The notes under the pieces were generated by a model. It was not told the origin of the DNA. It saw only the letters and a program-made list of their open reading frames with translations, and searched no databases. The position numbers and the translations under genes were made by a program. This document shows, in pieces, positions 57,133 through 64,000 of a stretch of 64,000 nucleotides of DNA. Position 1 is the stretch's first letter. Every line of letters starts with the position of its first letter. Origin of the DNA: JADKIH01 sp031385005 (lineage in GTDB: Bacteria; Bacteroidota; Bacteroidia; AKYH767-A; 2013-40CM-41-45); the NCBI GenBank assembly GCA_031385005.1, contig JANNBB010000062.1, positions 37,388 to 101,387 on the forward strand. Direction: 5' to 3'.

Positions 57133-58278
57133 TTAGGATTGTGATTTTTGTGTAAATGAAATGCGTGGATCGACAAGTGCATAAAGTATATCTCCTAACA
57201 GGAAAGCGGTCATGGTGAAAATTCCTGTTATCATGAATACATTGATGATGACAGGGTAGTCTTGCGCACTCAAACTAAAAAAAATAGCCTGACCCATTCC
57301 CGGAATTGTAAAAATTGTTTCGAGGATTACAGAGCCGCTGACTGCAAAAGGCAACACGTGTGAAAAAATCGTAATCATAGGTAACAAAGCATTTCGCAAG
57401 GCATGTTTATATAAAACTTTTCTTTCATTCAGCCCTTTTGCACGGGCAGTTCGAATATAGTCTTCTTTCAAAACATCTTCTAAGCTTACTCTGATGCTTC
57501 CTGATAAGAATGCGAGTGAACTATAAGTGTAGCAAATAGTTGGAAGAATGAGGTAAGGGATTGTGTTTAAAAAAATATTTAATGTACCGGTTCCCATTGG
57601 GAATCCCCCGGCCGGACCGACTCCGGAAGATGGAAGTATGTTTAGAATATCAGGATTGCAAAATAATAGCATGAGTAAAGTTGCGAACCAAAAAGATGGG
57701 AGTGAAAACAAAATCGAAAAAATAATGGTAGTCCATTTGCTGAAACCCGAATCAGGATTTGCAGCGCCATATAATCCGGTTGGGATGCTGATCAGGTATG
57801 CAAGAATAACGGAAATTATAGCAAAGAGGAAAGACCATTTCATGCGATTACTTAAGATGGACGATACATTTTCTTTGCTGGCCCAGGATATCCCAAGATC
57901 GCCACGGAGTATTCCTTTATAAGTATTGTTGTCACCGAATAGCCAACGATGAAATTGGTTTTGACCTTGAAAGGAAATTGCAGGAAAATAATTTTTCCAG
58001 TTTTGAATTTCGGTAGATGTTTGGTTTTCTTTTTCGCTCAGACTACTTAACGAAAAGTAAAAAAGAGGAAGATTGAGTCCGAGTTTTTCGGTTAATTCTT
58101 GTTTTAATTTTTGATCGGTTGTATGGGCATTTAAATCTTCACCATATATACCCTGATCATTTAAAATGCGTTCTACCGGGTCTCCCGGAGAATAGTGAAG
58201 CAAGATGAATGACAGGAGTACTACGAGAATAATCCCGGGAATAAAAAACAGAAGTCGTTTCGCAATATAGATGCGCAT
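57133..58278 (-). CDS. DppB-like peptide ABC permease
   Basis: A 381-aa permease of the OppB/DppB family with N-terminal TM, a roughly 100-residue extracytoplasmic insertion (about 35-140) and five more TM helices. The conserved YIRTARAKGLNERKVLYKHA loop is typical. ATG at 58278. Sits between the binding-protein gene and the DppC-like gene. Confidence 0.85.
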   Translation of the reverse strand: MRIYIAKRLLFFIPGIILVVLLSFILLHYSPGDPVERILNDQGIYGEDLNAHTTDQKLKQELTEKLGLNLPLFYFSLSSLSEKENQTSTEIQNWKNYFPAISFQGQNQFHRWLFGDNNTYKGILRGDLGISWASKENVSSILSNRMKWSFLFAIISVILAYLISIPTGLYGAANPDSGFSKWTTIIFSILFSLPSFWFATLLMLLFCNPDILNILPSSGVGPAGGFPMGTGTLNIFLNTIPYLILPTICYTYSSLAFLSGSIRVSLEDVLKEDYIRTARAKGLNERKVLYKHALRNALLPMITIFSHVLPFAVSGSVILETIFTIPGMGQAIFFSLSAQDYPVIINVFMITGIFTMTAFLLGDILYALVDPRISFTQKSQS

Positions 58279-58303
58279 GGTTCAAATATAATGCAAAGAA
58301 AAG

Positions 58304-60145
58304 TTAAGGCGACTGCTCATCGACCATAGTTATTCCTTTGTTTATTGACAAAAGGCGTAACATATTTACTAAAACTCCCGGTCTTTCTGAAAAAATGAGT
58401 TGGTTTCCAAAGCGCTTGTGGATGACATTTCTTCTCATGCTTGAGTAAAGAAAAACATAGGGATGATTGTTGTAAATCTCTTGCTGAAGTTTTCCGCTTA
58501 ATCTAAAACGGATGGAGTCTGTTGTGGATTGATTGATTTCGTCAATGAGTGAGTCCGTATGCTGATTACCAAAACCTGAATAGTTAGATCCATGTTTGCT
58601 CCAGGATTGAGTATGCCAAAGCTGAGAATAATCCTCCGGAAGTCCGGTTCCGGACCAACTTCCTAGCATCATGTCAAAATCATGTGATTTGGCTTTTTCT
58701 AAAAACAATTTGATATCCATTCCGACGGTGTTGACTTTGATTCCTGCTTTCGCCATTGATTCTGCAATAAGCAAGGCGATGTCTTTCCAGTCGGAGGAAG
58801 ATGCGAGATAATTTAAATCGGCCACTAAGGAGATCTGTTTCCCTTCGACTGATTTATCTAAAATTCCATCGTTGTCAGAATCTTTCCATCCGGCTTTTTT
58901 TAATAATTGTTCTGCGGTTTGAGCATCAAAAGGAAGCGGCTTTAACTGATTATTAAATTCTTTTTTTAAGGTAGATACATTGCTGACCATTCTTCTGCAT
59001 TGAGGAGCAAATTGTTTGTATTGAAGAAGGATTATTTCATCAACCGGAGTGAGCAGGGCAAATGCACGTCTGACCTGGATGTCATTAAATATCGGATTTC
59101 TTTTTTTCTCCTCAGGTTTAGTGTTGAAACAGACGTAGGTATAATTATAAGTGGGCATTAATTCCTGGTTGTAGTTGCTAAGAAACACTTCATCGGATTT
59201 CAATTTTATAAACGCCGGCATGGATAGATTGGTAGAGACATCCATTTCCTGCGATTTGAATTTAAAGAGTTGGGATGATTCATCTTTGTTTAAAAGAAAT
59301 ATTATTTTCTCAGGAAAAGATACTTCTCGATAATCAGTAGATTGAAAAGACCAATGATCTGTTTTTCGTTTTAAGGTTATGTACTGGCCGGTTGCCCATT
59401 CGGTAACGCTATACATGCCTAGACCATTTAAGAATAAAGGATCTCGGCCATATTTATCCAGATTAAATTCCTGAGCCCATTCAATCAGATCGTCTTGAGG
59501 GATAAAGAGCGAGTCATTAAATTGGTTAAAAGAATATTTTGATAAAACATTTTTCTTGTCGTGGAATGTGCATTGAAGAACAGAAAAGCCGGTAAGAAAT
59601 GAAACATTCTGAATGTTTACTTGCTTCATGACGAAGCTGAACTTTTTAGGATCGGAAGGGTAGGTGATGATGTCTTTGATGTTTTTCCAATACAAACGGA
59701 CAGCTTGATCATTCGTCAAAGGGCATTTAAAAGCTTTTGCAGTAAAAACGATATCATCAGCAAGAAGAGGGCTTTTGTCGTCCCAGGATACATCTTCACG
59801 AAGAGTATAGGTATAAGTGAGTTTGTCTTTAGATATTTCAGGAAGTGATTTTACGAGTCCGGGAATGACTGACTGGTTTTCAAAATCTACGTACAATAAC
59901 GGACGTTGCGTGTATTGAATTATTTCGGAGCGAGGAGATGAATTTCCATTGGTAGGATGAAGGTTGTCGGGCTCGGATATGGTGTGATAAATAAGTGTGT
60001 TTTTTTTGGGCCAGGAAACATGGATGTCTTGAGCATCCTCAAAACGATGGAATGTTTTTGTGTTTATTTCGGGTAGTTGAATTGTTTTCCGCTCCCCGCA
60101 TGAAAGAAGAAAAGTTAAAAAGCCGATCCAATAAAATTTGAACAT
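58304..60145 (-). CDS. Peptide-binding lipoprotein (DppA/OppA-like)
   Basis: A 613-aa lipoprotein (lipobox LSCGE, Cys16) of the extracellular solute-binding protein family 5. Segments such as TYTLREDVSWDDKSPLLADDIVFT and a later LLKKAGWKDSDNDGILDK are typical of the fold. Catches oligopeptides outside the inner membrane for the two permeases downstream. ATG at 60145. First gene of the three-gene operon. Confidence 0.85.
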   Translation of the reverse strand: MFKFYWIGFLTFLLSCGERKTIQLPEINTKTFHRFEDAQDIHVSWPKKNTLIYHTISEPDNLHPTNGNSSPRSEIIQYTQRPLLYVDFENQSVIPGLVKSLPEISKDKLTYTYTLREDVSWDDKSPLLADDIVFTAKAFKCPLTNDQAVRLYWKNIKDIITYPSDPKKFSFVMKQVNIQNVSFLTGFSVLQCTFHDKKNVLSKYSFNQFNDSLFIPQDDLIEWAQEFNLDKYGRDPLFLNGLGMYSVTEWATGQYITLKRKTDHWSFQSTDYREVSFPEKIIFLLNKDESSQLFKFKSQEMDVSTNLSMPAFIKLKSDEVFLSNYNQELMPTYNYTYVCFNTKPEEKKRNPIFNDIQVRRAFALLTPVDEIILLQYKQFAPQCRRMVSNVSTLKKEFNNQLKPLPFDAQTAEQLLKKAGWKDSDNDGILDKSVEGKQISLVADLNYLASSSDWKDIALLIAESMAKAGIKVNTVGMDIKLFLEKAKSHDFDMMLGSWSGTGLPEDYSQLWHTQSWSKHGSNYSGFGNQHTDSLIDEINQSTTDSIRFRLSGKLQQEIYNNHPYVFLYSSMRRNVIHKRFGNQLIFSERPGVLVNMLRLLSINKGITMVDEQSP

Positions 60146-60204
60146 GGTAAATTAAATCAGGAATGTCGGCTTAAAGTTAATTTAATTTTGAACAGTTGAT
60201 TTCT

Positions 60205-60828
60205 TTAATCTTCGAATTCGATTTTGGGCATGATGAGAAAAAATAAGGGAACTAAAATATAGATGATAATGGGGATAAAGACATTTATCCAGCCGAGGAG
60301 AATAGCCGTTGCGAAAAAAATGGGACCTAATACAACTCGTTTCCATATTTTTTGGCGCGACTTTTTTGAAATTTTCTCATGCATTAATTTGCTTTTAAAA
60401 GCGATATGGTAGTACATGATTGTAGCAATAGAGGCGGTAATTAATAAAACCAAACCATAAACTGTTATGGCAATAAATTCGAATGGATATTCACTCACAA
60501 AAGCAGTTGTGAAAGGAATGAGTGTAATGAATAATAGAAACAATATATTCAGATAAGTCAGTTTTGCATCGAAGCGTAACAAGACTTTTCCGATGCTGTC
60601 ATGATTGACCCAGAAGATTAAAATATTGAGAAAGCTGAATACAAAAGCAATGAAGGAAGGATGAATAGGGTATAGGGCATGAATTATCGCTGACGACGAC
60701 TCTATTTCCAGTTTAGGAACACGAATTTCGAGCACTAAAAGCGTGGCAGCGATGGCAAATATTCCATCGGTAAGGGCTTCCATACGTTTGGAAGCACCGG
60801 TATGAGGAAGTTCCGACTTGGTTTCCAT
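60205..60828 (-). CDS. TMEM175-family channel protein
   Basis: A 207-aa membrane protein with six hydrophobic helices and the TMEM175 signature RMEALTDGIFAIAATLLVLE at residues 15-34. Bacterial members form tetrameric potassium-selective channels. Its gene lies directly beside the terminase-tRNA scar: only 3 bp separate it from the fragment's stop. ATG at 60828. Confidence 0.85.
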   Translation of the reverse strand: METKSELPHTGASKRMEALTDGIFAIAATLLVLEIRVPKLEIESSSAIIHALYPIHPSFIAFVFSFLNILIFWVNHDSIGKVLLRFDAKLTYLNILFLLFITLIPFTTAFVSEYPFEFIAITVYGLVLLITASIATIMYYHIAFKSKLMHEKISKKSRQKIWKRVVLGPIFFATAILLGWINVFIPIIIYILVPLFFLIMPKIEFED

Positions 60829-60831
60829 GGG

Positions 60832-61299
60832 TTAGTGCAAATCGAAATTAAGGAAAATCAGTTTTAGATACAAGTCGAGGATCGAACACATAACCTTCCC
60901 GCGTAAAAACGCGGGATGCTCTATAACTGGATAGTAATACAAATCGAGCAACAATATCTTGCTACCGTTTCCGAACTCGATTTCGTTCTTGTGTTCGCGG
61001 TAGATGATGTGCGCAGTATTAAAATCTTTCCCACGTATGTAACCGAGATCATCGCACACCTCCCAGAATTTGTTGAGCGTTGTCTTTTTAAGATTCGCTA
61101 AGTCCTTTCTTCCAAGCCCCCACCGAGTACCTGGATAGTTCTGACAGACGTAAATCAGAAAGACACAAAGGATGTAAGTCTTCCCGCAGTTTACACTCCC
61201 GCCGAACAGACACTCATTTGTCTCGTCGTCGAGAAATGCTTTGAAGACTTCCTGTTGTCGCGGCCAGGGAATAAATTGTAATGGTGCTTGTTCTTGCAT
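60832..61299 (-). pseudogene. Phage terminase large subunit fragment
   Basis: The N-terminal 120 residues look like a large terminase ATPase, with the Walker A-like FGGSVNCGKT at about 32-41 and a SKILLLDLYYY stretch. A full terminase has more than 400 residues, so most of the gene is gone. The reading frame continues after DLYYYP into sequence that is not terminase (about residues 123-155), which is the tRNA-like segment in the same frame. A prophage remnant joined to chromosomal sequence. Confidence 0.7.
60865..60930 (-). other. tRNA-like 3' fragment (possible phage attachment scar)
   Basis: Read on the minus strand: a D-arm-like CCAGTTATAGAGCAT, an anticodon-arm-like hairpin CCCGCG-TTTTTA-CGCGGG, and a T-arm-like GTGTTCGATCC. 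The loop is six nt instead of seven and the acceptor ends do not pair clearly, so it is not an intact tRNA. It lies exactly where the terminase similarity ends, as expected if a phage integrated at a tRNA 3' end. Confidence 0.4.
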
Positions 61300-61698
61300 C
61301 CATTATCTATCTCAATCTGAACGGATAAGAATTTTCGGATGAACAATTTTATAAGCCCGATTTTATCTTTTACAAGTATTGCTAATTAGCAACAGCTGTT
61401 TCTTAAACCCGAAATACATTCGAGACCTGATGTCCTTTACATCGGAATCATCGTGATGTAGGTTTGACTTAAAGTATTGTGACTTAGGGAAAAATAATTT
61501 TCAAAATCAGAGGTGAGTAAGAAAGTTTTACCGCTATCTGAAATCGTCAAGGGTTGGAAAAGTGGGAAATCAGATCAGAAATTGGGTGTCTTTTTTTTCG
61601 GCGACCGAACAAAATACTTTTCCGATGAAGTGGGGATACCGTTACTTCTAATAGTAGTTGACAACAATTAGCGACTGTGATAGAGTGAAAAGAAAACA
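61300..61698. other. Intergenic region next to the prophage scar
   Basis: 399 bp with no supported gene. It contains short inverted words such as TACATC ... GATGTA near 61440-61470. I see no other feature. Confidence 0.4.
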
Positions 61699-61983
61699 AT
61701 GAAAATAATAGGAACCATAATCTACTGCTGCTTCTGCCTTTGGTATTCGATTACCAAAGGACAGGATCTTCTATTGGTTATGGCTGAGGCCGCTGCTATC
61801 ATATTGCTCTTCCCTAAGCTGTTTTCTGATGAAAAGCCAGTTTCCACGCTGAAATCGCAGAAAATAATAGGATTCGTAACCAAGCGCTTAAGCCATTTCT
61901 TCTGGAATCATTTTCATTTTAGCACTTTTCTCTTGCCGGAACTGTTACTCTCGACATATCAAAAACAAACAAAACAAATCGAT

Positions 61984-62472
61984 ATGAAAAAGAATTCCAA
62001 GACAGCAGGAAAGACTGCCAAGAAAAAAGTAGCTAAGAAAGCAACGGCAAAAAAAGTTGCGACTAAGAAGTCAGAAGCAAAAGCTTCTGAGAAAATTGAA
62101 GGTGAGGTAAAAGAAAAACAAGTGCAGAACCGCAACACCACGACCTACAAGTTCCAAAATAAGGAATACGGAAAGGGGCCGATTGTGTTAGCAGTCGTTC
62201 AGCACTATGTTAAGAGCCATCCGAAATGTACCGAAGCTCATTTGAAGGAGATATTTCCCGACAGCATCATCAGCCGCTACGGAGTGTTCACCGACCTTAA
62301 GACCGCTATAAGTAAGAGCAAGACTTCAGGAAAAAAGCGTTACTTCCTAAATCCTGACCAACTTCTCACCATAGGTAAATCACAGTATGCTGTGACAAAT
62401 CAGTGGACGGCCAAGCTTATGGAAAAATTTCTTGCGGCCTTAAAGGAGAAGGGGATGAAGCTGAGTAAGTGA
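61984..62472 (+). CDS. Lys/Ala-rich protein with conserved C-terminal domain
   Basis: A 162-aa protein. Residues 1-50 are Lys/Ala-rich (MKKNSKTAGKTAKKKVAKKA), like a histone-tail or DNA-condensing segment. Residues about 58-160 form a conserved-looking domain with YGKGPIVLAVVQHYVKSHPK, a FPDSI-YGVF stretch, KRYFLNPDQLL and AVTNQW. I recall this type of domain in genes near restriction or mobile elements, but cannot name it with certainty. ATG at 61984 is chosen; a longer frame from 61699 would add a TM-like segment and may be read-through only. Confidence 0.6.
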   Translation: MKKNSKTAGKTAKKKVAKKATAKKVATKKSEAKASEKIEGEVKEKQVQNRNTTTYKFQNKEYGKGPIVLAVVQHYVKSHPKCTEAHLKEIFPDSIISRYGVFTDLKTAISKSKTSGKKRYFLNPDQLLTIGKSQYAVTNQWTAKLMEKFLAALKEKGMKLSK

Positions 62473-62493
62473 GTGTTTAATATTACACGTAAC

Positions 62494-62524
62494 AAAAAGG
62501 GAGGCCTATGAAGCCTCCCTTTTT
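62494..62524. terminator. Strong bidirectional intrinsic terminator
   Basis: Stem AAAAAGGGAGGC (62494-62505) and GCCTCCCTTTTT (62513-62524) around a 7-nt loop. A run of T on the plus strand ends the Lys-rich gene, and a run of A serves the opposite-strand AlbA_2 gene. Confidence 0.85.
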
Positions 62525-62527
62525 TAT

Positions 62528-63466
62528 TTACCGTTCTTCTCGAAAGCACTTCGAAGTTAGTTTATGGTCCTCGTGCTTGCAATGAGGCAAGAGTGGCACT
62601 TCCATATTTTCGATTCCAGATGAGTAATATAAACGAATCAAAAGTGGCAGGTTATCAATGCGATCAATGTTATCAATATTAATTATTATGGTCACACTTG
62701 CCATCGGACATATTTCCCCTTGAAATATTTCAGATGTTTTTGGAAAAGTGTAGACGTAATATTCTCCCTCTTTTCTGTTGCCTGCTTTGAAAAAAATATC
62801 ATTTGAGTTGATGCTTGGTTTGTGTTGGTCAGGAGGCAATCGAATTTCAAGCTTATACTTGTCCTCAATTGCGGAACCTATATTTTTTACCCCGAAAGAC
62901 AGCTTCACTCGATACTCCTTAATTTTTCCAGAAGAAGCTGATCCTACCTTACCATCAATAGCGGGTTCAAGTATTTGTAGCATAGTTTTGGTAGGTCTGA
63001 AATAAGATTCCTTTATTTCATACTCCTCCATTTTATCGTTTTTAAAATTGCGTCTTCGGTAAAAACACTTATCACCAGCTTGATGAGGAGAATGCGAACT
63101 TTTTGGAATGCGAATAACATAAGCAGAAGTCTTTATATTTTTCCCAATCCTTATAGGATCGATTGTATATTCTGGCGTTGGATTGACTCGAATATTAATA
63201 ACCTGCTCAAGCCATTCCTTGGTGAACTTATTGCCATCAACAGTGACAATTCCATTGGCTACGTGATCCTTCTCCGAAATACCATAAATTAAAATTCCAC
63301 CGTCTGCATTCGCAAAAGCCGAAACGTCCTTGCTTATCTCGATTTTTGCCGTATCATCAGAGCCCAATGCTCGACCATCCTTGAATTCGAGATGAGTAGA
63401 CTCTTCGACTTTATTTTTGATGTAATTGTCGAGATCTTTCTTTGTGTGTACTTTATTAATATCCAT
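62528..63466 (-). CDS. AlbA_2/Schlafen-type putative DNA-binding protein
   Basis: A 312-aa protein. Residues about 15-150 match the AlbA_2 (Schlafen AAA_4) domain, with EESTHLEFKDG, FANADGGILIYGIS and YVIRIPKSSHSPHQAGDKCF. The C-terminal half (about 160-312) is beta-rich, with strands such as YKLEIRLPP and GEYYVYTFP, and is not recognised. Such proteins occur near mobile and defence genes. ATG at 63466. Upstream partner 63497-63838 is on the same strand. Confidence 0.8.
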   Translation of the reverse strand: MDINKVHTKKDLDNYIKNKVEESTHLEFKDGRALGSDDTAKIEISKDVSAFANADGGILIYGISEKDHVANGIVTVDGNKFTKEWLEQVINIRVNPTPEYTIDPIRIGKNIKTSAYVIRIPKSSHSPHQAGDKCFYRRRNFKNDKMEEYEIKESYFRPTKTMLQILEPAIDGKVGSASSGKIKEYRVKLSFGVKNIGSAIEDKYKLEIRLPPDQHKPSINSNDIFFKAGNRKEGEYYVYTFPKTSEIFQGEICPMASVTIIINIDNIDRIDNLPLLIRLYYSSGIENMEVPLLPHCKHEDHKLTSKCFREER

Positions 63467-63496
63467 CTACCAAAAAATAAAGATTTCTTGTGAGTT

Positions 63497-63838
63497 TCAC
63501 AGATTAAACGGCGGTAGACCTTTATCGGTGTTTGCAATATACCTATATAATTCTTGCACTTCGGGTATTTGACCAACTTCCGTCGATCCGAATTCGACAA
63601 CTTTACCTATTACCATTAATCCGAGATCTTTCTTTGTTACACGGCAAGCGTCCTTCTTAAGCTCTTCTATTTCCTGGAAAATAATTTCTTGCCCGAGTCC
63701 CATTAGTTTAAGCTGGTACAATACATCATCTATTTTAGAGTTCAATTCTACTAACTGCGAGGTTGAGAAGTCAGATTGTGGTTGTGCATCAGAATTGTTA
63801 TTGGGAAAATCTGTAGGCTCATTGGAGATTTCAGACAA
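63497..63838 (-). CDS. Small coiled-coil protein cut off at its 5' side by an IS end
   Basis: 113 residues from a TTG codon at 63838. A disordered, Asn/Ser/Gln-rich N-terminus is followed by a helical region (LNSKIDDVLYQLKLMGLG, EEIEELKKD) and a short C-terminal domain. I do not recognise the family. The IS21-like end begins only three bases upstream of the TTG, at 63841, so the native start and promoter may be lost. It ends 30 bp before the AlbA_2 gene, so the two could be one operon. Confidence 0.5.
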   Translation of the reverse strand: MSEISNEPTDFPNNNSDAQPQSDFSTSQLVELNSKIDDVLYQLKLMGLGQEIIFQEIEELKKDACRVTKKDLGLMVIGKVVEFGSTEVGQIPEVQELYRYIANTDKGLPPFNL

Positions 63839-63932
63839 ATTGACCCCCCAGTTTCATTTTAAATTGACCCCTCTGTTTCAGTCGAAATTGACCCCCTCGT
63901 TTCGCTGTAAACTGACCCCCTGTTTTACGATT
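63837..63932. repeat. Four tandem 24-bp repeats, IS21-like terminal repeats
   Basis: Units at 63837, 63861, 63885 and 63909, exactly 24 bp each, share AAATTGACCCCC..GTTTC (the last begins AAACTGACCCCC). Terminal repeats of this type, to which the transposase binds, are found at the ends of IS21-family elements in Bacteroidota. Confidence 0.75.
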
Positions 63933-64000
63933 GTTTAAGGTGAGTGATCGAGTCATCTGATTCGAATATTTAATCGTGCTTTTGCATGACTTAAATATAA
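63841..64000 (+). mobile_element. End of an IS21-like insertion sequence, running out of the window
   Basis: The multiple 24-bp repeats and a TG at 63841-63842 (IS21 family members begin with TG and end with CA) indicate the element's edge at 63841. The next 68 bp contain no ORF. The istA/istB genes, if present, lie to the right of position 64000. Orientation is not determined. Confidence 0.6.

Noticed and set aside
60895..60920. GC-rich hairpin as a stand-alone terminator
   Set aside because: There is no T run after it on either strand, and it fits better as the anticodon-arm-like part of the tRNA-like fragment.
61699..61983. 95-codon N-terminal extension of the Lys-rich protein with a TM-like segment
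   Set aside because: The conserved protein starts naturally at ATG 61984 after an A-rich leader. The extension has no family match; it may be a separate small ORF fused by chance.

Overview
The window looks like chromosomal DNA of an AT-rich member of the Bacteroidota. The evidence: three predicted secreted proteins with type IX secretion (T9SS) C-terminal sorting domains, a PorT-like T9SS component next to ubiE/menG, a complete MoxR-DUF58-BatA/B/C/D/E operon, a Rho factor with a long low-complexity insertion, and -7 promoter boxes of the TAnnTTTG type. Genus cannot be told from the sequence alone; a Chitinophagales, Sphingobacteriales or Flavobacteriales relative is plausible.

Layout. 0-3.6 kb: MlaF/MlaE lipid-transport ABC genes, a coiled-coil lipoprotein and three small membrane or envelope proteins. 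4-17.3 kb: scattered housekeeping and accessory single genes (AraC-type regulator with a metal-binding-like N-terminus, KAS III-like synthase, TfoX-N, DUF1801, DinB, SDR, ABC-F, CvfB-like S1 protein, a DUF2867-type epimerase, DUF4188, a cyanophycinase-like S51 peptidase, a DEAH helicase, and a second AraC paralogue). 17.3-21.1 kb: an accessory-looking block with an inverted-repeat element and a hybrid histidine kinase full of internal repeats that is split by a single-base deletion. 21.1-35 kb: truncated haemoglobin with DUF2024, a class A PBP, two T9SS cargo proteins (one a 1018-aa repeat protein), MOSC protein, YqgE, PdxH, a membrane phosphoesterase and a SpoU methyltransferase. 35-47 kb: FAD enzyme, porT, menG, heptose kinase, aspartate aminotransferase, Lon, Rho, DUF4293 and a YfcE-like phosphodiesterase. 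47.2-55.7 kb: the Bat operon, all on the minus strand. 55.8-60.8 kb: an oligopeptide ABC transporter (binding protein and two permeases, no ATPases here) and a TMEM175-like channel. 60.8-64 kb: a mobile-DNA scar with a phage terminase fragment fused to a tRNA-like 3' fragment, a Lys/Ala-rich DNA-binding-like protein, an AlbA_2/Schlafen-type protein, a small gene whose upstream region is cut off by an IS21-like end, and the IS end itself (four exact 24-bp repeats).

How the genes work together. Envelope biology dominates: lipid transport (Mla), peptidoglycan synthesis (PBP1A), LPS heptose (HldE-like kinase), T9SS (PorT plus cargo), Bat complex and peptide uptake. Most genes are ordinary. No complete undescribed system stands out. 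The best candidates for something new are the HMA-AraC regulator pair, the hybrid kinase with its nested 63-bp repeats and flanking inverted repeats, the DUF2024-haemoglobin overlap, and the AlbA_2 plus Lys-rich gene group beside the phage scar.
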